Positions 41,178 to 49,712 of a DNA stretch of 64,000 nt are shown here, in pieces. How positions within the stretch are numbered: position 1 is the stretch's first letter; each line of letters begins with the position of its first letter. Position numbers and translations under genes: made by a program. The stretch is from Nocardia terrae. GTDB taxonomy: Bacteria > Actinomycetota > Actinomycetes > Mycobacteriales > Mycobacteriaceae. The stretch is taken from positions 682,001 through 746,000 of the forward strand of contig NZ_WRPP01000005.1 in assembly GCF_009760405.1 (NCBI RefSeq). Reading direction: 5' to 3'. Below the pieces are notes generated by a model. The model was given only the letters and a program-made list of their open reading frames with translations. It had not been told where the DNA came from and did no database searches.

Positions 41178-43760
41178 ATGTTCGAACTGCCGAAATCGGT
41201 CCGGATCGCGTTGGGCGCGGCCGGATACGGCATCAGTGACCACCGCCTGCAACCCGCGGTGCGGGGCAAGGTCGTGCTGGTGACCGGAGCCTCCTCGGGT
41301 GTCGGGCGGGCCACCGCGCACCGGCTGGCGGCCAATGGCGCGACCGTGCTCGCGGTGGCCCGCCGGACCGCGCTGCTCGATGAACTGCGCTCGGAGACAG
41401 CCGATTTCCCCGGCAGTATTCACCCCTACACCGCCGACCTCTCCGATCCCGACGCCTGCGCCGAGCTGATCGGGCGGGTGCTGGCCGACCACGGCCACGT
41501 GGACGTCTTCGTCAACAATGCGGGCAAGTCCATTCGCCGCTGGCTCTCGGATTCCCTGGACCGCTGGGACAATTTCGACGACACCGCGCGCATCAACTAT
41601 CTCGGTCCGGTGCGGCTGGTGCTGAGCCTGCTCCCGTCCATGCGGGCGCGCCGCGCGGGCCATATCGTCAATATCAGCACCGCCGGGGTCCACGGCCCGG
41701 GTGTGGGCTGGACCGCCTATATCGCCTCCAAGTCGGCGTTCAATTCCTGGATGCGCGGCGCCGCACCGGAATTGCGGGCCGACGGCATCACCGTGTCCAC
41801 CATTCACCTGCAGCTGGTGCGTTCGGACATGCTGGGCCCGTATCGGATCTACCGCTACACCCCGAGCATGTCGACCGACGAGGCCGCGAGCATGGTGTGC
41901 CGCGCGATCGTGGACCGCCCCTTGGCGATCCGGCCGTGGTGGGAGCGGGCGGGCGCGCCGCTGTCCTACGCGCTCGACAATTCCCGTGCGGCGCAACGGA
42001 TGCTGACCGGCTACGCCAAGGCGGGGAACTGGAACAACCGGCCCGTCGACTGGGCCGGGCCGATCGGGCGGGTGGAGCGGACGGTCAACCTGCTCGACGA
42101 CGCGGTGACCGTGGCGGGCTGGATACCGGCCAGCGGGGTGCTCGGGCTGGTGCCGCCGAGCCGAATTCCGCAGCTGGCCTGGGCATTACGCGGCGGGATC
42201 GGCCTGGCGACGGCATTGTCGTCGTTCGCGGCCCGGTTTCCGGATCGGCCCGCCATGATCGACGACGACGGTCCGATCACCGCGGCCGAGCTGGATCGGC
42301 AGGTACAGCGGCTGGCCGCGGCGCTGCGGGCCCGCTGGGAGGTGCGGCGCGGCAGCCGGGTCGGGGTGCTGTGCCGCAATCACCGCGGCTTCGTACTGGC
42401 CGCCTACGCGGCCGCGCGGCTCTCCGCGGATCTGGTGCCGCTGAACTACGGTTTCGCGGGCCCGCAGATCGGCGAGGTCCTCGACCGCGAGCGCGTCGAC
42501 CTGCTGCTCTACGACGGCGAATTCCACCCGGAGATCGACAAGTCCGGCTACCGCGGTCACCGCGTGGTGGTCCGGGGCGCGGGCGGCGGGCTGCCGACCG
42601 TGGCGGAACTGGTCGCGGCGGGCGGACCGGCGGTGCGCGAGCCCGCGTCCGGCGGCTCGATCGTTCTGCTCACCGGCGGCACCACCGGGGTGCCGAAGGG
42701 CGCGCCCCGGAAGCTCGGCATGGCCGCGTCCTCCGTGCATCCGCGCATGATGCTGGCGCTCGAGGACCTGGCCCGATTCGCCCCGATCCCGCGGCTCGGA
42801 CGACCCATGATCATCGCGCCGCCGCTGCACCACACCTACGGCTTCCTCGCGATCACCGCGGCCTTCCTGCTCGGGTCGACGGCCATCGTGCACGAGAGAT
42901 TCGACGCCGAGACCGTGCTCGCCGATATCGAACGGCACAGCGTCCACATCGCCTGCCTGGTGCCGACCATGCTCAAGCGCGTCATGGATCTGCCGCCGCC
43001 CGATCGCCGCGGCTATCACACCGAGAGCCTGCAGATGGTGATGTGCGGGGCCGCTCCCCTGCCGCCCTGGCTGGCCACCGCCTTCATGGACGAGTTCGGC
43101 GACGTGCTGTTCAACGGCTACGCCTCCACCGAGACCGGTGCCGGAACCCTGGCCACGCCCGCGGATCTACGGGCCGCGCCCGGGACCGTCGGGCGGCCGC
43201 CGGCCGGGATCGTGGACATCCGCATCGTCGACCGCGACGGCCGCGAGCTGCCCGCCGAAGTGAGCGGCCGCATCATCAACAAGAACCCGAGCATGTTCCA
43301 CGGCTACAGCGACGGCCGCACCAAGGAGATGGTCGGAAAGTACATGGACTCCGGCGATCTCGGGCATTTCGACGCCGCGGGCCGGTTGTTCGTGGACGGC
43401 CGCTCCGACGACATGATCGTCTCCGGCGGCGAGAACGTCTTCCCGCAGGAGGTCGAGGAGGCGCTGCTGGCGCATCCGGCGGTCGCCGACGCGGGCGCGG
43501 TCGGGGTGGCCGACGACGACTTCGGGCAGCGGCTGGCGGCGGCGGTGGTGCTCAAGGCCGGGTCGCGCACCAGCGCGAAGGCGCTGCAGCGGCATATCAA
43601 GACCGCCCTGGCCAATTACAAGGTGCCGCGCGACATCGTGTTCGTGCCCGAGCTGCCGCGCACCACGGCGGGCAAGCTGCGGCGGCAACAACTTCCGGAG
43701 GTCATCGCGCGGGCCCATGCCGCCGCCTCCGCCGTCGAATCCGATCGATCCTGGACGTGA
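41178..43760 (+). CDS. Fusion of short-chain dehydrogenase and acyl-CoA synthetase
   Basis: An 860-residue two-enzyme protein. Residues about 28-280 are an SDR with TGASSGVG (36-43), NNAG and the catalytic Y181-x3-K185 in YIASKSAF. From about 350 a FadD-like adenylating enzyme follows, with TGGTTGVPKG (about 499-508), FNGYASTETGAG, SGDLGHFD, SGGENVFPQEVEE and a final TTAGKLRRQQ. AAAGGAG precedes the ATG. No frameshift or stop is seen between the parts, so it is a true fusion. It may reduce or oxidise a fatty alcohol/aldehyde and then CoA-activate an acid; in mymA-type loci these are separate proteins. Confidence 0.9.
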   Translation: MFELPKSVRIALGAAGYGISDHRLQPAVRGKVVLVTGASSGVGRATAHRLAANGATVLAVARRTALLDELRSETADFPGSIHPYTADLSDPDACAELIGRVLADHGHVDVFVNNAGKSIRRWLSDSLDRWDNFDDTARINYLGPVRLVLSLLPSMRARRAGHIVNISTAGVHGPGVGWTAYIASKSAFNSWMRGAAPELRADGITVSTIHLQLVRSDMLGPYRIYRYTPSMSTDEAASMVCRAIVDRPLAIRPWWERAGAPLSYALDNSRAAQRMLTGYAKAGNWNNRPVDWAGPIGRVERTVNLLDDAVTVAGWIPASGVLGLVPPSRIPQLAWALRGGIGLATALSSFAARFPDRPAMIDDDGPITAAELDRQVQRLAAALRARWEVRRGSRVGVLCRNHRGFVLAAYAAARLSADLVPLNYGFAGPQIGEVLDRERVDLLLYDGEFHPEIDKSGYRGHRVVVRGAGGGLPTVAELVAAGGPAVREPASGGSIVLLTGGTTGVPKGAPRKLGMAASSVHPRMMLALEDLARFAPIPRLGRPMIIAPPLHHTYGFLAITAAFLLGSTAIVHERFDAETVLADIERHSVHIACLVPTMLKRVMDLPPPDRRGYHTESLQMVMCGAAPLPPWLATAFMDEFGDVLFNGYASTETGAGTLATPADLRAAPGTVGRPPAGIVDIRIVDRDGRELPAEVSGRIINKNPSMFHGYSDGRTKEMVGKYMDSGDLGHFDAAGRLFVDGRSDDMIVSGGENVFPQEVEEALLAHPAVADAGAVGVADDDFGQRLAAAVVLKAGSRTSAKALQRHIKTALANYKVPRDIVFVPELPRTTAGKLRRQQLPEVIARAHAAASAVESDRSWT

Positions 43761-43770
43761 GGTATCCGTC

Positions 43771-44121
43771 CTGAACTCCACCAATGGTTCGCGGGCCCTG
43801 CCCGACCACGACGTCGTCGTCATCGGAGCGGGATTCGGCCGGGGTCGAGAGTCACCGAGGCGATCGAGCATTTCACGCCGACGGGCGTCGTCAGCGCCGA
43901 CGGGCGTGAGCGCGAGTTCGATATGGTGCTGTGCGCCACCGGTTTCAAGGTCATGGAGAAGGGCTGTACGCCCCCGTATCCGATCTACGGTCGCGGCGGG
44001 GTCGAGCTCGGCGTGTTCTGGGATGCCAATCGATTCCAGGCGTATCAGGGCGTCTCGGCGCCCGGACGACTACCGGTTCACCGCCACTTCGGTGCGCGAG
44101 TTTCAGGACGCGGCCTCCTGA
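43771..44121 (+). pseudogene. Decayed flavin monooxygenase remnant
   Basis: This stretch encodes three broken pieces of a Baeyer-Villiger-like monooxygenase in different frames: an N-terminus DHDVVVIGAGFG; then, after an internal deletion near 43843, VTEAIEHF...EREFDMVLCATGFK and GGVELGVFWDANRFQAYQGVSAPG; then, after a second deletion near 44070, the C-terminus DDYRFTATSVREFQDAAS with a stop at 44121. Together only about a fifth of the protein remains. It is a different subfamily from the intact monooxygenase at 39569 (LCATGF versus LATGY). Its tail overlaps the convergent kinase gene by 19 nt. Confidence 0.8.
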
Positions 44122-45464
44122 GAGCCGCCGAATTCGGGGACCCATTTCTCGACCAGTTCGAGGAATGGGCCCTCGGCGTCGAGTTGGGCGCAGATACCGA
44201 CGATGCCGCCGAAAACGCGGGTGAACATGGCGTATTCGGGTTGGTCGGCGGGAGCCTTCATGGCGCGGGCATTGGTCAGCGAAATGTTCTCCGGGTCCAG
44301 CGAACGAGCCACTTCCGCCTGCAGGAATTGACGGGTGAAGTGGAAGTTGGGACCGTCGATGCGCGCGATCACCGGGTCGACGCGGCGCTGGATCGGCGGC
44401 ATGTCGATGGGCGCGCCCGGCTTCACGAAGCCCTCCGCGCGCAGGACCGCTTCCATGCCTTCGTAATTCCCGTCCAGCGCGCACCGGGCCAGCCGGCCGA
44501 CGGCGCGCGGAATCCCGCGCGGGGTTTCGGTGCACGCGCCGTAATCGATGACGCCGAGCCGATTGTCGGGCCGCAGCTGGAAATTACCCGGGTGCGGGTC
44601 GCTGTGCAGGCAGCCGACGCGGGTCGGTGAGCTCAGGGCGAATTCGGCCAGCAGCAGCCCGGCCCGATTGCGGTCCGCGCGGGCGCCGTCGGCGATGATG
44701 CGCGACAGCGGTGTGCCGTCCATCCATTCGGTGACCATGACCTTCGGGGCGGCGGCCACCACGCGCGGCACGAAGAACCTCGGGTCACCGGCGTACGCCT
44801 TGGCGAAGCGGCGCTGGTAGGCGGCCTCGATGCGGTAGTCGAGCTCGTCCTCGGTGCGGGCCAGGAATTCCTCGATGAGCTGGCGGGCATTGGTGCCCGC
44901 CAGCAGAGTGTTGAACGCGCCCGAAACCATCTGCAGCATCTTCAGATCCGCGCGCAGCGACTCCTCGGCTTCGGGATACTGCACCTTGACCGCGACGTCG
45001 CGGCCGTCGTGCCAGACCGCTCGGTGCACCTGGCCGATGCTGGCGGCGGCGACCGGCGCATCCTCGAAGCACGCGAACCGTTTCCGCCAGCCGGTGCCCA
45101 GTTGCAGGTCGAGCATGCGGTGGGTGTCGGCCGCCGGCATGGGCGGGGCTTCCTGTTGCAGCCGGATGAGGGCGTCGCGGAAGGGGTCGGCGAAGCGCGG
45201 CGGGACTCCGGCCTCGGCCACGCTCAGGGCCTGGCCGAGTTTCATGGCGCCGCCCTTGAGTTCGCCCAGTACCGCGAACACCTGTTCCGCGGCATTGTCG
45301 AGCATCTCATCGGTCAGGGTTCCGCGTTCGGCCCCGGCCAGCAGGCTCTTTCCGGTGGCGGCGACCCGCTGCGCCATCAGGGTCGCGGGAATGCTCGCCA
45401 CCTTGGCCATGCGGGCGATGCCTTTTCTCCTGAGTCCGGCCACGTCGCCGTTCCTTCCTGCCAC
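44103..45464 (-). CDS. ABC1/AarF (UbiB-like) atypical kinase, copy 2
   Basis: A 453-residue ABC1-family protein. The KxGQ block is GGAMKLGQALSVAEAG (about 70-85), the Ala-rich loop is VAAASIGQVHRA, the ATP Lys is in VAVKVQYPE, and the later motifs are LHSDPHPGNFQL and GVIDYGACT. The gene is convergent with the monooxygenase remnant. It is clearly related to the copy at 37987 but only moderately similar, so it is not a recent duplicate. A role in lipid or quinone metabolism is inferred from the family. Confidence 0.88.
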   Translation of the reverse strand: MAGRNGDVAGLRRKGIARMAKVASIPATLMAQRVAATGKSLLAGAERGTLTDEMLDNAAEQVFAVLGELKGGAMKLGQALSVAEAGVPPRFADPFRDALIRLQQEAPPMPAADTHRMLDLQLGTGWRKRFACFEDAPVAAASIGQVHRAVWHDGRDVAVKVQYPEAEESLRADLKMLQMVSGAFNTLLAGTNARQLIEEFLARTEDELDYRIEAAYQRRFAKAYAGDPRFFVPRVVAAAPKVMVTEWMDGTPLSRIIADGARADRNRAGLLLAEFALSSPTRVGCLHSDPHPGNFQLRPDNRLGVIDYGACTETPRGIPRAVGRLARCALDGNYEGMEAVLRAEGFVKPGAPIDMPPIQRRVDPVIARIDGPNFHFTRQFLQAEVARSLDPENISLTNARAMKAPADQPEYAMFTRVFGGIVGICAQLDAEGPFLELVEKWVPEFGGSQEAAS

Positions 45465-45519
45465 ACCCCCGTCTCAGACAGTGTAGGTGGTTTCGGGGGC
45501 GCGGTCGATCACGCCGCGG

Positions 45520-45978
45520 TCACTCCTTCTCGGCCAGTGCCGCAAGCCGATCCATCGAACCGAGCAGCATCGCCGAAGTGGTGGCGGCCGCTTTCACCTT
45601 GCGCTTCTCGTCGTTCAGGTTGGTCCAGTCGTAGGTGTGGGTGACCCGGGTCAGGTTCTCCCCCAACGGTTCCAGCTCCCACCGCCACAGGTGCCCCGGC
45701 GGCTGCTGCCCCGGTTCCGAAGGCAGCCAAGCGATCCGCCGCCCCTCCTCGAACTCCACCACGTGGTTCTCACGCACAGCGCCGGTGGTCAGCGTCATCA
45801 CGAACACCTCACCCACCGCGCGCACCCGCTGCCCCGGCTCCGCACGCGACAGATTCTCGTTCCCGTCCCAACTCGGCTGCGCCGCCGGATCGGCGATCAA
45901 CTCGAAGATGCGGTCCACCCCCACCGCCATCTCCCGCTCGGCCGAAACCACCTTCACGGACTCGTCATTTTGGCTCAT
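45520..45978 (-). CDS. SRPBCC (START/polyketide cyclase-like) family protein
   Basis: A 152-residue helix-grip-fold protein of the SRPBCC superfamily, with SAEREMAVGVDRIFELIADPAAQPSWDGN at the start, the typical opening of this fold, and GHLWRWELEPLGENLTRVTHTYDW in the second half. Members bind hydrophobic ligands. The start MSQNDES is preferred, with GGTGG upstream; a longer frame to 46032 lacks family similarity. It has no operon partners. Confidence 0.8.
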   Translation of the reverse strand: MSQNDESVKVVSAEREMAVGVDRIFELIADPAAQPSWDGNENLSRAEPGQRVRAVGEVFVMTLTTGAVRENHVVEFEEGRRIAWLPSEPGQQPPGHLWRWELEPLGENLTRVTHTYDWTNLNDEKRKVKAAATTSAMLLGSMDRLAALAEKE

Positions 45979-46127
45979 ACCACCGATCGAACCATCGCGC
46001 GCCCGAATCCCGCTACCACTGACCGGCCACACACTCCGTGCAGGGAGTTCTCGAGCGCTACATCGGAATCGACACCGGCAGCGCGAACACCGGCAGCTGA
46101 TCGCCTGCGCCGGGCTAGATTCCAGTA

Positions 46128-46607
46128 ATGACCGATGATTTTCGAGCCGATCGCATCGGCAGCGCCCTCCGCGGCGAGAACCCCACGGTCCTGCGCAGAC
46201 TGGAATCCGGCTTCGCGACGATGGGCGAGGTCCAATTCCTGCCCGGCTACACCGTGCTGCTCACCGACGACCCGGCCGTGCAACGCCTCTCGGACCTGCC
46301 GCGCGGCAAACGGGCGGCCTTTCTCGCCGAGATGGACGCTCTGGCCGAGGCGGTCGAACGGGCCTGCCGCGCCACCGAAACCGCTTTCCGCCGCGTGAAC
46401 ATCGAAATCCTGGGCAATCACGATCCCTACCTCCACGCCCACATTTGGCCCCGATTCGACTGGGAGCCAGCAGATCTGGTGACGGGCCCGGTCTGGCTCC
46501 ATCCCCGCGAGAACTGGAGCGACCCTCGTTACGCCCTGGGTCCCCGGCACGATCCGCTCCGCCAACTGATCACCGAGAAACTCGACCAGGCGATTCTGGG
46601 CGCCTGA
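46128..46607 (+). CDS. HIT-like family protein (diadenosine tetraphosphate hydrolase type)
   Basis: A 159-residue protein of the HIT-like nucleotide hydrolase class. The fold is indicated by PGYTVLLTDDP and by NIEILGNHDPYLHAHIWPRF, where the HIT triad reads H-A-H-I-W: the central catalytic His is kept but the third His is Trp. Classical HIT enzymes cleave dinucleoside polyphosphates or nucleoside phosphoramidates. The altered triad leaves activity uncertain. It is 56 nt upstream of the RidA gene. Confidence 0.75.
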   Translation: MTDDFRADRIGSALRGENPTVLRRLESGFATMGEVQFLPGYTVLLTDDPAVQRLSDLPRGKRAAFLAEMDALAEAVERACRATETAFRRVNIEILGNHDPYLHAHIWPRFDWEPADLVTGPVWLHPRENWSDPRYALGPRHDPLRQLITEKLDQAILGA

Positions 46608-46663
46608 CGCCGAGGACCAGCAGGCCCTGCCCGAGCCCTGAGCCCGTCGTGCAGAATTGCCCA

Positions 46664-47053
46664 ATGATGAGTCGACAGGTGGTTTCCTCGGGCGCGGCGT
46701 GGGAGCCGATCGTGGGTTATTCACGCGCCGTGCGAGTGGGGCAGTGGGTTTCGGTCGCCGGGACGACCGCCGCGACCCCGGACGGCGGCGTCGTGGGTGG
46801 CGACGATATCGCCGAGCAAGCCCGGGAAGCCTTGCGGCGCATCGTCGCCGCCCTCGCCGAGGTGGGAGCCGGACCCGAACACGTGGTGCGGACCCGGATC
46901 TTCGTCACCGATATCAGCCGCTGGGAAGAGGTCGGCAAGGCCCACGGCGAGGTGTTCGCCGATATCCGCCCGGCCGCTTCGATGCTCGAGGTCAGCGCGC
47001 TCATCGATCCGGCGCTCATGGTCGAGATCGAAGCCGACGCCGTCGTGCCCTAG
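46664..47053 (+). CDS. RidA (YjgF/YER057c) family protein lacking the catalytic Arg
   Basis: A 129-residue RidA-fold protein with EQAREALRRIVAALAEVGAGPEHVVRTRIFVTDI and the C-terminal MVEIEADAVV. In active RidA, an Arg in the segment PARSCVEV (Arg105 in E. coli) deaminates enamines; here the aligned segment is PAASMLEV, so the Arg is Ala. It therefore belongs to a RidA branch with a different or unknown activity. Two adjacent ATGs (46664, 46667) can start it. It overlaps the convergent gene by 4 nt. Confidence 0.85.
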   Translation: MMSRQVVSSGAAWEPIVGYSRAVRVGQWVSVAGTTAATPDGGVVGGDDIAEQAREALRRIVAALAEVGAGPEHVVRTRIFVTDISRWEEVGKAHGEVFADIRPAASMLEVSALIDPALMVEIEADAVVP

Positions 47054-47715
47054 TCGGCGTCGGACTCCGCCGCGACGCGAGTCCATGCGCCGCCGACCGC
47101 GGATCGGGTTCCATACGAACCCGATTGCAGGTTCAGCACCTCCATGAGCGTCGGATCCTCGTCGACGGCGTGATAAAGGTGCCCGATCCGGCCCTGTTCC
47201 CCGGGGTCGGTGGGACCGAGCAGCTGCCACAGGTCGCCGTCCTGGTCATGGCCGACGTGCAGGATCGGCTCCTGCTTCTCGAACACCTCCGGCGTCTGGA
47301 TGCACCGGGTTCCCATCAACCAGTGCCGCATCCACCACGCCCGGGGGTCGCGGTCCATGACATGGTCGACCACCCACCAGATGAACGGCAGATCCTCGTG
47401 CGCGCGGGACTGCGCGGCGGTCAGATCCGGACCGCCCTGTGGAACCTGCTCGAACGGCTCGTCCACCAGCCCGAACGCATGGCTCCCGTCGTTGTCGAAC
47501 ATCACCGCGTGAAACGTGCCGCCGCCGGGGTTCCCCGCCCCGATGCCGACACTGAACCGCCCCACGTGCGGATCGCCCCCGGTCGTCCAGCCGAACGCGT
47601 AGGAGGCGAGTTCACCTCCCGGCCCGATGAATTCGCCGAAGGCCCGGCGATCCATGCCGGTCACGTCCGCCGTCGGCACCTCGATCAGCTCACCGGGTAT
47701 CACTCGCACATCCAC
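47050..47715 (-). CDS. Conserved hypothetical protein
   Basis: A 221-residue soluble acidic protein starting with GTG. Notable segments are FIWWVVDHVMDRDPRAWWMRHW, VGRFSVGIGAGNPGGGTFHAV and DLWQLLGPTDPGEQGRIGHLYH. There is no signal peptide or membrane helix. It resembles uncharacterised actinobacterial proteins, but I cannot name a family. The divergent start of the nucleotidyltransferase gene lies only 22 bp away, so promoters must overlap. Confidence 0.65.
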   Translation of the reverse strand: MDVRVIPGELIEVPTADVTGMDRRAFGEFIGPGGELASYAFGWTTGGDPHVGRFSVGIGAGNPGGGTFHAVMFDNDGSHAFGLVDEPFEQVPQGGPDLTAAQSRAHEDLPFIWWVVDHVMDRDPRAWWMRHWLMGTRCIQTPEVFEKQEPILHVGHDQDGDLWQLLGPTDPGEQGRIGHLYHAVDEDPTLMEVLNLQSGSYGTRSAVGGAWTRVAAESDAD

Positions 47716-47737
47716 GCACCGACCCTAGCGGGTAAGA

Positions 47738-48544
47738 ATGGGGCCCGTGGAACAGGTGCTGGCGCCGGACGGCGAGCGAATTCTGCTCGGAGCGATCGAC
47801 TGTGCGTACAAGGAGTTTCGAGGCGAGCTGGCGGCGGGATACGCCATCGGGAGTCTGGCGCACGGCGGATTCGCGCCGCTGGTCAGCGATATCGACGTGG
47901 TGCTGGTGCTCGCGGACTGCACGGCGGCCGCGCGCGGGCGGGTCGCCGGGGTGAACGCGGCGGTACAGCGGAGCTTCGACGGGCCGCTGGCACAGCGGGT
48001 GTCGATCTTCTGGAGCGACTGGGCGGGGATTCGGCAGGGAGCCGCCGCCGGATGCCGGCTGCCCGCGATCGATCGGCTGGATCTGCTGGAATCGGGACGG
48101 CTGCTCTACGGAGAGGACCGGCGAGTGGGGGCGACCCTGCCGCAACGGGACGAATTGATCTGCGAATCAGCGGAATTCGCACTCGGCAAGATCGATGCCG
48201 CTTATCGGGCCGAGCTCGGCGACCCGGCGGGACTGATCGCGGCGGGACCGCGCGCGGTCACCAAGACGACCTTGTTCCCGGTGCGGTTCCTCTACACCCT
48301 GGGCACCGGCCGGATCGGTCGCAACGAGGATGCGATCGACTGGTATCGAGGAGCCGCCGAACCGCTGGTCCGCGCGGCCGGGCGGTGGCGCCACGACGGC
48401 GTCGACCCGGCCGCGGAGGCGCTGCTCACCGAGCAATTGACCGGCCTGTACCTCGAATTCGCGCAGACCTATCGCGGCGCCCTGGAAGAGCTGGGCCGCG
48501 ACGACCTCGCGCAGCGCCTGGAGGAACTCCGCCGGACGCTGTGA
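47738..48544 (+). CDS. Nucleotidyltransferase-fold protein
   Basis: A 268-residue protein with an N-terminal nucleotidyltransferase motif GSLAHGGFAPLVSDIDVVL (about 38-56), the GS...SDIDV pattern in which the Asp pair binds metal. The C-terminal 140 residues are helical, like the accessory domain of aminoglycoside-adenylyltransferase-type proteins. The substrate is unknown; antibiotic modification, nucleotide transfer to a protein, or a toxin role are all possible. The ATG lies 22 nt from the divergent gene with little room for a ribosome binding site. Confidence 0.75.
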   Translation: MGPVEQVLAPDGERILLGAIDCAYKEFRGELAAGYAIGSLAHGGFAPLVSDIDVVLVLADCTAAARGRVAGVNAAVQRSFDGPLAQRVSIFWSDWAGIRQGAAAGCRLPAIDRLDLLESGRLLYGEDRRVGATLPQRDELICESAEFALGKIDAAYRAELGDPAGLIAAGPRAVTKTTLFPVRFLYTLGTGRIGRNEDAIDWYRGAAEPLVRAAGRWRHDGVDPAAEALLTEQLTGLYLEFAQTYRGALEELGRDDLAQRLEELRRTL

Positions 48545-48550
48545 GCACCC

Positions 48551-49240
48551 TCAATCCTCCTGGGCGCGAAGGTCTTCGATGGTGTGCCGCAGATGGTCGA
48601 GGAGTTTGTCGGGGTCGTCGAAGCCGGCGGGATCGATGGGCTCGCCGAAGCGGATGGTCACCGGGTGGCGGCGGTCGAAGGCGGGACCGTCGCCCCGAGC
48701 GCGGCGAGTGGGCAGCACCCCATCGGTTCCCGTGGTGGCGACCGGAACGATGGGTACGCCGGTCGCCAGGGCCAGTTTCGCCACCCCGGGCTTGTACGGT
48801 TCCCGCTCACCGCGCGCGACCAGCTTGCCCTCGGGGTAAATGATGAGCACACCGCCGTGGCGGAGAATTTGCTCGGCCTGGGCGGTCGCGGCCTGCCCGG
48901 ATTCGCTGTCGCGCCGCACGACCGGTATCTGACCCAGCCGCCGCACCAGCCAACCGACCACGGGCCAGGACCAGAGTTCGGCCATGGCGATGGCGACGGC
49001 ACGGCGGCGCAGGGCGCCCCAAAGAAATACCGCGTCGAGCATGGAGACGTGATTGCTCGCCACGATGACCGGCCCGGATCCGGGTACCAGAGCACGGCCG
49101 ACAACGGTGACATGAACGAAATTCGACCAGGCCAGGGCGCGCAGGATGCGGCGGACCAACTGTGTGGTGACCCAGGCTCGCTTGCCCAGCCCCTTCGGGC
49201 GGCGCGGCCGCCGCGGAACCGGTGTCGACTCGGTATTCAT
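48551..49240 (-). CDS. 1-acyl-sn-glycerol-3-phosphate acyltransferase (PlsC) family
   Basis: A 229-residue acyltransferase. The catalytic motif NHVSMLD (NHxSxxD) is near residue 70 and the substrate motif YPEGKLV near 140, with GVPIVPVAT downstream, the usual PlsC blocks. It transfers acyl groups to lysophospholipid at the membrane. The start MNTESTP has GGAG upstream. The ORF is convergent with the nucleotidyltransferase gene, 6 nt apart. Confidence 0.9.
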   Translation of the reverse strand: MNTESTPVPRRPRRPKGLGKRAWVTTQLVRRILRALAWSNFVHVTVVGRALVPGSGPVIVASNHVSMLDAVFLWGALRRRAVAIAMAELWSWPVVGWLVRRLGQIPVVRRDSESGQAATAQAEQILRHGGVLIIYPEGKLVARGEREPYKPGVAKLALATGVPIVPVATTGTDGVLPTRRARGDGPAFDRRHPVTIRFGEPIDPAGFDDPDKLLDHLRHTIEDLRAQED

Positions 49241-49436
49241 CGCTCTCCATTTCGACCGTCGTGCAACACATTTCATCCTTGTCTCCGCGGGCCGGCCGGA
49301 CCACCGCAGAACTACTCAATAGTGCACGAACCGTGATCGAATAGCTGTTAGCTATAACGACATTTCGGGCGTAGCCTGGAAGTTGCCGTAATCACGGCAC
49401 CCGGAGAATCACATCACTAAAGGCTCGCGTGCTGCC

Positions 49437-49709
49437 ATGGCCGGAAACTGGTGGCGTAACACCGTCTTGCAACAACTGTCCCGATCGCCGCTGAGTACGG
49501 CGGTGGTATTCCTCGCCCTCGAGGACGGCAGCGAGGTCATCACCTTTCCACGACTCAACTGGGCCGTCGTGGCGACCGCCTTCGCGGCCGTGCTCGGTAT
49601 AGCCATCGGACTGCTGATTCTGGTGAGCTCAGCGCATTTCGACGAGCCGCAACCGCCCACACCCACGCCGCCCGCGTCGTGCGCGCCGTTCTGCCCGACG
49701 CCGACCTGA
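49437..49709 (+). CDS. Small single-pass membrane protein
   Basis: A 90-residue protein with a soluble start (about 1-38), one hydrophobic helix (WAVVATAFAAVLGIAIGLLILV, about 42-63) and a Pro/Thr-rich tail ending with two Cys (ASCAPFCPTPT). It is convergent with the histidine kinase gene, 3 nt apart. I do not recognise it. Codon choice and a helix with a Pro-rich outside tail make a real gene likely, but no strong ribosome binding site is seen. Confidence 0.6.
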   Translation: MAGNWWRNTVLQQLSRSPLSTAVVFLALEDGSEVITFPRLNWAVVATAFAAVLGIAIGLLILVSSAHFDEPQPPTPTPPASCAPFCPTPT

Positions 49710-49712
49710 GCG

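Noticed and set aside
43771..44121. Treating the monooxygenase remnant as a real short gene.
   Set aside because: The family motifs fall in different frames and lack most of the catalytic domain.
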